A stretch of DNA of 64,000 nucleotides from the NCBI GenBank assembly GCA_016703645.1, contig JADJBR010000007.1, positions 1 through 64,000 on the forward strand, read 5' to 3'. The notes beneath the pieces are model-generated. The model saw only the letters and a program-made list of their open reading frames with translations, was not told the DNA's origin and did no database searches. Position 1 is the first letter of the stretch; each line of letters starts with the position of its first letter. Positions 57,832 to 64,000 of the stretch are shown here, in pieces. The translations under genes were made by a program, and so were the position numbers. The stretch comes from Zoogloea sp. Its GTDB lineage: Bacteria; Pseudomonadota; Gammaproteobacteria; Burkholderiales; Rhodocyclaceae.

Positions 57832-58437
57832 TCAGTCGCGCCCTGGCGCCAGCAATTGAGCCAGTTCCACCGCCGAGCGCACCCCCATCTTCTCGAAAAC
57901 ACGGGAGCGGTGCACCTCCACCGTCCGCATCGAGATGTTCAATTCGTCGGCGATCACCTTGTTGAATTTGCCCGTGAGCACCAGATGCATGACCTCGATT
58001 TCCCGGGGGGTCAGTTGCGCCAGGCGACTGCTCATGGTGGCCTGGGCCTCCTGGCTGGCCATGCGCCTGGCGTCGCTTTCCACCGCCCGGATCACCACAT
58101 CAACGAGGGCGTTGTCATCGAAGGGCTTTTCGAGAAAGTCGAAAGCCCCTTTCTTGAGGGCGCCGACGGCCATGGGCACATCTCCGTGGCCGGTGAGGAA
58201 GATCACCGGCATGTTGTTGCCGCGTTCAAGCAGAACGTCGAAACACTCCAGGCCGCTCATTTCGCGCATCCGGATATCCAGCACGACGCATCCATGGAAG
58301 TCAGGCTGCCAGGCTGCAAGGAATTCCTCGGCCGATGACCATGTCCGGGACGCTACGTTGCGGGTGCGGAGCAGCCAGGTCAGCGCATCGCGGATGGCCT
58401 CGTCGTCGTCGACAATATGGGCAAGGAGTGGATTCAT
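57832..58437 (-). CDS. dctR: FixJ/DctR-type response regulator
   Basis: The 201-residue regulator has a receiver domain with phosphoacceptor Asp54 (VVLDIRMREMSG) and Lys in KPFDD, followed by a LuxR-type helix-turn-helix (LTPREIEVMHLVLTGKFNKVIADELNISMRTVEVHRSRVFEKM). Its ATG overlaps the stop of the sensor kinase gene. With the TRAP transporter genes nearby it is the likely activator of C4-dicarboxylate uptake (inference from gene order). Confidence 0.88.
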   Translation of the reverse strand: MNPLLAHIVDDDEAIRDALTWLLRTRNVASRTWSSAEEFLAAWQPDFHGCVVLDIRMREMSGLECFDVLLERGNNMPVIFLTGHGDVPMAVGALKKGAFDFLEKPFDDNALVDVVIRAVESDARRMASQEAQATMSSRLAQLTPREIEVMHLVLTGKFNKVIADELNISMRTVEVHRSRVFEKMGVRSAVELAQLLAPGRD

Positions 58438-60407
58438 GGCAGAACAGGAAGCGAGAAGTAAAAAATCGTACCACCGCCCGGGTTCTCCTCGAAGCTCAGG
58501 CGGCCCCGGTGTAGTTCGGCGATGGAGCGGCAGATGTTGAGCCCCATGCCCATGCCTTCTTCCTTCGTGGTGAAGAAGGGCGCGAAGAGTTTTTCGGCCA
58601 CTTCCGGAGCAATGCCTTTGCCGCGGTCGGCGACGCTGAGAACCAGCATGTCGTCCTGCAGACGGGTGACAAGCTGGAGATCGCGCCGGGCCCGGGGGAC
58701 ATCGGCCATGGCATCCATGCCGTTACGGATGAGATTGACGGCTACCTGTTCGATCATCACCGGGTCGGCGGCGACGGGTGGCAGGGGGTCGGCCAGATTC
58801 TGGTGGATGTTCACGCCGCGCCGTTCGGCATCGGGCTCTACCAATCCGACGGCTTCGCGCAGTATCGCGTTGAGGTCCACAGGCTCGCATTTGGGTTCAC
58901 TGCGTCGGACAAAGGCATGGACCCGCCTGATGATCTGGCCTGCGCGCTGCGCCTGTTTGCCAATCTTCTCGAGAATGCCGGTGAGCTCGCGGGGTGACAT
59001 GTCCCCGTTGCCTATCATGTTGATTCACCCCGTGTTGTAGCTGGAGATGGCCGCAAGGGGTTGATTGAGTTCGTGGGCCAGGGTGGAGGCCATCTCCCCC
59101 ATGGTTACGAGCCGGGCAGTGGCCTGCAGGCGTTCCTGCTGCTGGCGGGCAAGCTCTTGGGCATTTTTTTGTTCCGTGACGTCCACCATGGAACCCATCC
59201 ACCCGATGTGCCGACCCTCCGAGTCGATCAAAGGGGCTTCGATGAGCAGGGCGTCGAAGCGCTCGCCACTCTTGCGCATCAGGCGGATCTCGATGCCCTG
59301 GGGTGGCGCATGGCCGCCCAACACCATCTCGTGGACGGCCAGGGTTCGTTCCAGGGCCTCGGGTGCCCAGTAGGGCATGGGGGGGAGCAGACCGACCAGT
59401 TCCTCGGCGCTCCATCCGACCATGCGGCAGAAGGCCGGATTGACATAGGTGATGCGCCCTTTTAGGTCACGGGCCCGCATGCCGGTGTTGAGGGAGTCCT
59501 CCATGGCCTTGCGGAAGGCGTGCTCGGCACGCAAGGCTTGCTCGGCGGCCTGGCGGCGCTGCATGTGGCGGCGTAGCTGCCACAGGCTCCAGACGATGGC
59601 ACCTGCCAGCACGCCGAGGGAGCCCATGAGGAGCAGGGGGATCCAGCGCACTTCACTTTTGTATGCCGTCACATTGAGGGTCAGGCCGTGACCGGGAGGG
59701 TCGAAGGGGATCTCATAGCTCAGGCCGGAAAGGGGGGAGACCCGCGACTTGGCTGCGATCTCGACCCCCAGGCTGCTGTCCACCGATACCCGGTAACGTT
59801 CGGAGAACCACCAGGGAACCTGACGGGAGATCATGTTGTTGAGGGAATAGACACCCACCACCGAGCCCAGGTAGCGCGCGCCTTCGAATATCGGTACGTG
59901 TACTTCGAACTGGGTCTGGTTCTCGATGACCGCATAGGCATCGCTGTACACCGGTCGGCCCATGGAGCGGGACAGGCGGTAGGCCGAGCTGGAGGGGAAA
60001 GTGCCGCCGGTTTCGCCCACCAGATGGCTGTCTGTATAGGGTGGCTGGGCGCCTTTCACGTCGCCGTTGCCGTTCAGCCACAGAATCCGGATCAACCCGC
60101 TCTCCGGGTCGAGGGCCTGGCGCAGGCGGGCCTCGGTGGTCGGGGTGATCGGCGTGTTTTTGAGCAGCTCGGTGCCCAGTTGGGTGAGGTGGCTGTTGTT
60201 ACGCTCGAACTGGAAGCCCAGGTTCTGCTCCATCCACAGCACGTCGTTGATCAAGGTGGCCCGTTGTTCTTCCGCGTCCTGCCGATGGGTCAGCCACAGT
60301 AGCGCCGCCATGGTGGCCACAAACAACGCCACCGCCGCGTAGGGCAGGCTCCAGTACCAGCTAGGTGGCGGGGAGGGGGCAGGAAGAGGCAAGGGGTCAA
60401 GTATCAC
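58434..60407 (-). CDS. dctS: DctS-type sensor kinase interrupted by an in-frame TGA
   Basis: The whole frame is 658 codons with one internal TGA at 59025-59027. Before it (460 codons) come an N-terminal helix, a periplasmic sensor domain (about 38-230), a second helix (about 238-258), a PAS domain with VNPAFCRMVGWSAEELVG, and the H-box with His445 (TLAHELNQPLAAISSYNTG). The TGA replaces codon 461. After it the frame continues with INMIGNGDMSPREL, the N-box (EQVAVNLIRNGMDAM) and the G-boxes (VADRGKGIAPE, GMGMGLNICRSI). In related kinases this position is, as I recall, Cys. A nonsense change, a read error or recoding are all possible. Confidence 0.8.
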
Positions 60408-60580
60408 GGGTTGGTTTGTCCACGTTATCGCCCGAACCGGTCGGCAATACCATCAGCGCTTTCCACACTGCGGATGACCACAATTGCTGCAGCACGGCGG
60501 CGTGCCGATAGTGCAGGGGTAGCCTGCTGTTGTTCTGAAGGCTCCAACTTCGCACCAATTCAAATGATGGAGACAGGAAA

Positions 60581-61585
60581 ATGAAACTGCGCACCGTACT
60601 TTTCAGCCTCGCTGCCCTCGGCTTCTGTGCCTCGGCGTCTGCCCAGGCCCCGATCGTGATCAAGTTCAGCCACGTTGTGGCTGTCGATACGCCCAAGGGC
60701 AAGGCTTCCGAGTTCTTCAAGAAGCGTGCCGAGGAGCTGACCAAGGGCAAGGTGAAGGTCGAGGTCTACGCCAATAGTGCACTGTACAAGGACAAGGAAG
60801 AACTGGAAGCCCTTCAGCTCGGGGCCGTGCAGATGCTGGCGCCGTCCCTGGCGAAGTTCGGGCCGCTGGGCGTGAAGGAATTCGAAGTCTTCGATCTGCC
60901 CTACATCTTTGACGACTACACCGAGCTGCATCGCATCACCCAGGGCCCGGTTGGCGCCAGCATCCTGAAGAAGCTGGAGCCCAAGGGCATCGTTGGCCTG
61001 GCTTACTGGGACAATGGCTTCAAGTCCTTCTCCGCCAACACCCCGATCCGCACGCCGGCCGACCTGAAGGGCAAGAAGCTGCGCATCCAGTCGTCCAAGG
61101 TGCTGGAAGAAGAGATCCGCACGGTGGGTGGTCTGCCCCAGGTGATGGCCTTCTCCGAGGTGTATCAGGCTCTGCAGACGGGTGTGGTGGATGGTACCGA
61201 AAACCCGCACTCCAACATGTTCACCCAGAAGATGCATGAGGTTCAGAAGCATCTGACCGTGACCGATCACGGTTACCTGGGCTATGCGGTCATCGCCAAC
61301 AAGAAGTTCTGGGATGGTCTGCCGGCCGACATTCGCGGCCAGCTGGAAACGGCCATGAAGGAGTCCACGGTTTACGCCAACAAGATTGCCCAGGAGGAGA
61401 ACGACAAGTCCCTCGAAGGCATCAAGAAGAGCGGCAAGACCCAGGTCTATGTTCCGACCAAGGAAGAGAAGCTGGCGTTCAAGAAGGCCATGGTCCCGGT
61501 GCATCAGAGGATGGAAGGCCGCATCGGCAAGGATCTGATCCAGTCCATCTACAAGGAAACCGGCTTCGACCCCGCGAAGCTCTAA
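60581..61585 (+). CDS. dctP: TRAP transporter C4-dicarboxylate-binding protein
   Basis: A 334-residue periplasmic receptor that binds C4-dicarboxylates. The signal peptide ends near ASA-QAP. The mature sequence has IKFSHVVAVDTPKGKASEFFKKRAEELTKGKVKVEVY and LEALQLGAVQMLAPSLAKFGPLGVKEFEVFDLPYIFDD, plus the conserved arginine region KKLRIQSS. It diverges from dctS across 173 bases that should carry the DctR-controlled promoter. It heads dctPQM. Confidence 0.95.
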   Translation: MKLRTVLFSLAALGFCASASAQAPIVIKFSHVVAVDTPKGKASEFFKKRAEELTKGKVKVEVYANSALYKDKEELEALQLGAVQMLAPSLAKFGPLGVKEFEVFDLPYIFDDYTELHRITQGPVGASILKKLEPKGIVGLAYWDNGFKSFSANTPIRTPADLKGKKLRIQSSKVLEEEIRTVGGLPQVMAFSEVYQALQTGVVDGTENPHSNMFTQKMHEVQKHLTVTDHGYLGYAVIANKKFWDGLPADIRGQLETAMKESTVYANKIAQEENDKSLEGIKKSGKTQVYVPTKEEKLAFKKAMVPVHQRMEGRIGKDLIQSIYKETGFDPAKL

Positions 61586-61609
61586 GCACTCCCCGCATCA
61601 TGTCCGAAG

Positions 61610-61638
61610 GGCGTCTTCCCGCAGGCCGGGAGGACGCC
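61610..61638 (+). promoter_or_regulatory. Hairpin between dctP and dctQ
   Basis: GGCGTCTTCCCG, loop CAGGC, CGGGAGGACGCC pairs over 12 positions with one U-G wobble and has no U-run. Intercistronic hairpins in this place can protect the dctP message so that more binding protein than membrane protein is made. Confidence 0.45.
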
Positions 61639-61692
61639 AGGCCCGGGCTCCGTCCCGGCGCATCCAATCGCAATTCTCTGCGAGGCTAAATC

Positions 61693-62382
61693 ATGAAATT
61701 ACTCGATCACCTGGAAGAGTGGATCATCACCTTCCTGATGGGCGGGGCCACGGCCATCATCTTCCTGTCCGTGGTTCACCGCTATCTGGCGGGTCTCAGC
61801 ATTCCCGGTCTGCAGGACTGGTTGCTGTCCCTCAACTTTAGCTGGGCTCAGGAGCTGTGCATCATCATGTTCGTGTGGATGGCCAAGTTCGGCGCCGCCT
61901 ATGGTGTGCGTACCGGCATCCACGTGGGCGTCGATGTGCTCATCAACCGCCTGTCCGACAGCAACCGCAGCAAGTTCATCATCTTCGGCCTGCTGGCCGG
62001 CGCCCTGTTCACGGGCATCGTGGCCACCCTGGGCGGCCATTTCGTGTGGGAGAACGGTGCCCACTACGCCTTACTGGGCATGACCGGCGCCGAGTTCGGC
62101 GACGTACCTGAAGGCCCCACCACGCCCGACCTGGAATGGCCGACCTGGATCGTGTACAGCGCGATCCCCCTGGGCTCAAGCCTGATGTGCTTCCGCTTCC
62201 TGCAGGTGACCTGGAACTTCCTCAAGACGGGCGAGTTGCCCCATCACGACCATGGTCATGTGGATGGTCTTGAAGACGAAGTTGCCGCGGTGGATGCGAA
62301 CCCTTATTCGCTGGACGACAACCTCCATGTCCACGACCTCAAGCACAAGCCGCTCGGCGACCGTGAAGGAGACCGCAAATGA
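61693..62382 (+). CDS. dctQ: TRAP transporter small membrane subunit
   Basis: A 229-residue protein with four helices, including FLMGGATAIIFLSVVHRYLAG and the WAQELCIIMFVWMAKFGAAYGVRTGIHVGVDVLI signature of DctQ. It is longer than usual because of a periplasmic loop (GAEFGDVPEGPTTPDLEWP) and a C-terminal tail rich in His and Asp (HHDHGHVDG...HVHD). It overlaps dctM by four bases. Confidence 0.92.
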   Translation: MKLLDHLEEWIITFLMGGATAIIFLSVVHRYLAGLSIPGLQDWLLSLNFSWAQELCIIMFVWMAKFGAAYGVRTGIHVGVDVLINRLSDSNRSKFIIFGLLAGALFTGIVATLGGHFVWENGAHYALLGMTGAEFGDVPEGPTTPDLEWPTWIVYSAIPLGSSLMCFRFLQVTWNFLKTGELPHHDHGHVDGLEDEVAAVDANPYSLDDNLHVHDLKHKPLGDREGDRK

Positions 62383-63662
62383 ACGCCGCCATCATCTTCG
62401 GGATTCTCTTGGCCCTGATGCTGACGGGGATGCCGATCTCCATCTCCCTTGGCCTCACCGTGCTGTCCTTCCTGTTCACCATGACCCAGGTGCCGCTTGA
62501 GTCGGTGGCCCTCAAACTGTTCACCGGCATCGAGAAGTTCGAGATCATGGCGATCCCGTTCTTCATCCTGGCGGGTAACTTCCTGACCCATGGCGGTGTG
62601 GCCAAGCGGATGATCAACTTCGCCACCTCCATGGTCGGGCACTGGTACGGCGGCCTGGGGCTTGCGGGTGTGCTGGCTTGTGCGCTGTTCGCAGCGGTGT
62701 CGGGCTCCTCGCCGGCCACCGTGGTGGCCATCGGCTCCATCCTGCTGCCGGCGATGGTCCGGGCAGGTTTTCCGAACAAGTTCGGGGCCGGCATCATCAC
62801 TACCGCAGGTGCGCTGGGCATCCTGATCCCGCCGTCCATTGTCATGGTGATGTACTCGGTGGCCACCAACACCTCCGTCGGTGCGCTGTTCATGGCCGGC
62901 GTGGTGCCGGGTCTGGCCCTGGCAGCGACGCTGGGTGGCGTCACCTGGTACCGGGCGCGTAAGTTCGACTACCCCCGTCAGCCCAAGGCGTCAGTGGCGG
63001 AGCGCGTGAAGGCCTTCAAGGAGTCCGTGTGGGGCCTGCTGCTGATCGTGGTTGTGATGGGCGGTATCTACACCGGCATGTTCACGCCCACCGAAGCGGC
63101 CGCCATGAGCGCCATGTACGCCTTCGTCGTGGCGGTGTTTGTGTACCGCGACATGCCCCTGAAGGACGTTCCCAAGGTGCTGCTGAATTCGGCCAACATG
63201 TCGGCGATGCTGCTCTACATCATCACCAACGCGGTGCTGTTCAGCTTCATCATGACCAACGAGAACATCCCCCAGGCCTTGGCCGAGTGGATGCTGGGCA
63301 ACGGATTGGGCGTCATCGCCTTCCTGCTCGCGGTCAACGTGCTGTTGCTGCTGGCCGGCAACTTCATGGAGCCCTCGTCCATCGTGCTGATCTTCGCCCC
63401 GATCCTGTTCCCGGTCGCAATCAAGCTGGGTATCGATCCGGTGCACTTCGGCATCATCATGGTGGTGAACATGGAGGTGGGCATGTGCCATCCACCGGTG
63501 GGGCTGAACCTCTATGTGGCCTCGGGCATCACCAAAATGGGTATTACAGAGCTGACGGTGGCGGTATGGCCGTGGCTGCTGTCGATGCTGGTGTTCCTGG
63601 GGCTGGTCACCTACTGGCCGGGTCTGTCCCTGTGGTTCCCGCGCATGCTCGGGATGATCTGA
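62379..63662 (+). CDS. dctM: TRAP transporter large membrane subunit
   Basis: A 427-residue transporter subunit with 12 or more helices. SLGLTVLSFLF, FILAGNFLTHGGVAKRMINFA, AAVSGSSPATVVAIGSILLPAMVRAGFPNKFGAGIITTAGALGILIPPSIVMVMYSV and MCHPPVGLNLYVASGITKM are all DctM family features. It uses the sodium or proton gradient to import the dicarboxylate delivered by DctP. Confidence 0.95.
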   Translation: MNAAIIFGILLALMLTGMPISISLGLTVLSFLFTMTQVPLESVALKLFTGIEKFEIMAIPFFILAGNFLTHGGVAKRMINFATSMVGHWYGGLGLAGVLACALFAAVSGSSPATVVAIGSILLPAMVRAGFPNKFGAGIITTAGALGILIPPSIVMVMYSVATNTSVGALFMAGVVPGLALAATLGGVTWYRARKFDYPRQPKASVAERVKAFKESVWGLLLIVVVMGGIYTGMFTPTEAAAMSAMYAFVVAVFVYRDMPLKDVPKVLLNSANMSAMLLYIITNAVLFSFIMTNENIPQALAEWMLGNGLGVIAFLLAVNVLLLLAGNFMEPSSIVLIFAPILFPVAIKLGIDPVHFGIIMVVNMEVGMCHPPVGLNLYVASGITKMGITELTVAVWPWLLSMLVFLGLVTYWPGLSLWFPRMLGMI

Positions 63663-63680
63663 TTCCTCCCTGCTGAATGT

Positions 63681-63711
63681 CCGAAAGCGCGCCCCTGTGG
63701 CGCGCTTTCGG
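63681..63711. terminator. Hairpin terminator after dctM
   Basis: CCGAAAGCGCGCC, loop CCTGT, GGCGCGCTTTCGG is a perfect 13-bp stem 18 bases after the dctM stop. The following CATTTACGG gives only a weak U-run. Confidence 0.7.
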
Positions 63712-63813
63712 CATTTACGGGTTCGGGGCGTGTTTTGCCGGGCCTGCGCTTTGTGATAAAAGAGCGTGTTTACTGCGGCCGTCCGGTCGCGCGTGTCGTC
63801 TGCGAGGCCCCTG

Positions 63814-64000
63814 TTGTCTGAATCTCTCCCGTCGTCCGAGCACGACTGCTATCACTGCGGGCTGCCCATCCCCGCCGACGTGGATCTCCAGGTGGAGATC
63901 GAAGGGGTGCCCCACCGGATGTGCTGTACGGGGTGTCAGGCTGTGGCCCAGTCCATCGTGAGTAGTGGCCTGGTGGATTACTACAAGCGCCGCGACACGC
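63814..64000 (+). CDS. ccoI: Copper-transporting P-type ATPase CcoI/FixI, N-terminal part
   Basis: The gene runs off the window end, so only 62 residues are seen. They contain two CxxC pairs (DCYHCGLPIP and CCTGCQAVAQ), the N-terminal metal-binding domain of CcoI-type ATPases that supply copper to cbb3 oxidase. The frame is in neither of the two longer open frames of this stretch. TTG 63814, six bases after GAGG, is preferred; an in-frame GTG lies at 63793. It is probably the first of a cco gene group. Confidence 0.75.
   Translation, partial: MSESLPSSEHDCYHCGLPIPADVDLQVEIEGVPHRMCCTGCQAVAQSIVSSGLVDYYKRRDT

Overview
The window is about 64 kb of GC-rich DNA whose gene content points to a betaproteobacterium, most likely of the Rhodocyclales (Zoogloea/Azoarcus/Thauera-like). 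This is an inference from a PEP-CTERM exported protein beside a sigma-54-like promoter, the housekeeping run exbB-exbD-lpxK-Trm112-kdsB-adk-PPi-phosphofructokinase, a DctSR/DctPQM dicarboxylate uptake module and a meta-cleavage aromatic gene cluster. No rRNA, tRNA or CRISPR array was seen.

Layout. 1-1847: a dispersed hairpin repeat split by a decayed IS110/IS1111-type element. 1848-5827 (minus): glpD, glpK and a TonB-like gene. 6006-7834: a CNNM/CorC-type membrane protein and a lipoprotein. 7835-8773: two divergent copies of the hairpin repeat. 8774-13573: sulfate ABC importer sbp-cysT-cysW-cysA and a cysB-type regulator with a 3' frameshift. 13574-20182: REP-like palindromes, an unknown protein, a RIO kinase with a small overlapping leader ORF, a PQQ-type sugar dehydrogenase, a PEP-CTERM protein, a small hydrolase and a sodium/proton antiporter.

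20268-38816 is the main accessory block. A TetR regulator diverges from an operon-like run of 18 genes. They encode a complete aerobic ring-hydroxylation and meta-cleavage route: Rieske dioxygenase alpha and beta subunits, ferredoxin and reductase; cis-diol dehydrogenase; a LigAB-type extradiol dioxygenase; a ring-fission product hydrolase; and hydratase, aldolase and acylating acetaldehyde dehydrogenase. With these are an acyl-CoA synthetase, two hotdog thioesterases, a nitronate-monooxygenase-like flavoprotein and a Liv-type ABC importer in which permease LivM is fused to ATPase LivG. The expected flow is uptake of an aromatic acid, dihydroxylation, ring cleavage, and conversion to pyruvate and acetyl-CoA. 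The control region holds a perfect FNR-type box and two dyads.

38817-41119: a further repeat copy and a decayed DDE-type insertion sequence with terminal inverted repeats and a 5-bp target duplication. 41163-47773: dienelactone hydrolase, alpha/beta hydrolase, a PepSY membrane protein overlapping an exported CbiZ-nitrilase fusion, sodB and xseA. 47774-57830: a DnaA-box cluster, then ExbBD, lipid A/KDO genes, adk, PPi-PFK, a YbhB-family protein, murJ, accA and tilS. 57832-63662: DctR, DctS (interrupted by one in-frame TGA) and the divergent dctPQM operon. The window ends inside a CcoI-type copper ATPase gene.

The least expected items are the exported CbiZ-nitrilase fusion beside a PepSY protein, the dispersed repeat whose hairpin stems covary between copies, the FNR box in front of an oxygen-dependent pathway, and the TGA codon after the DctS H-box.
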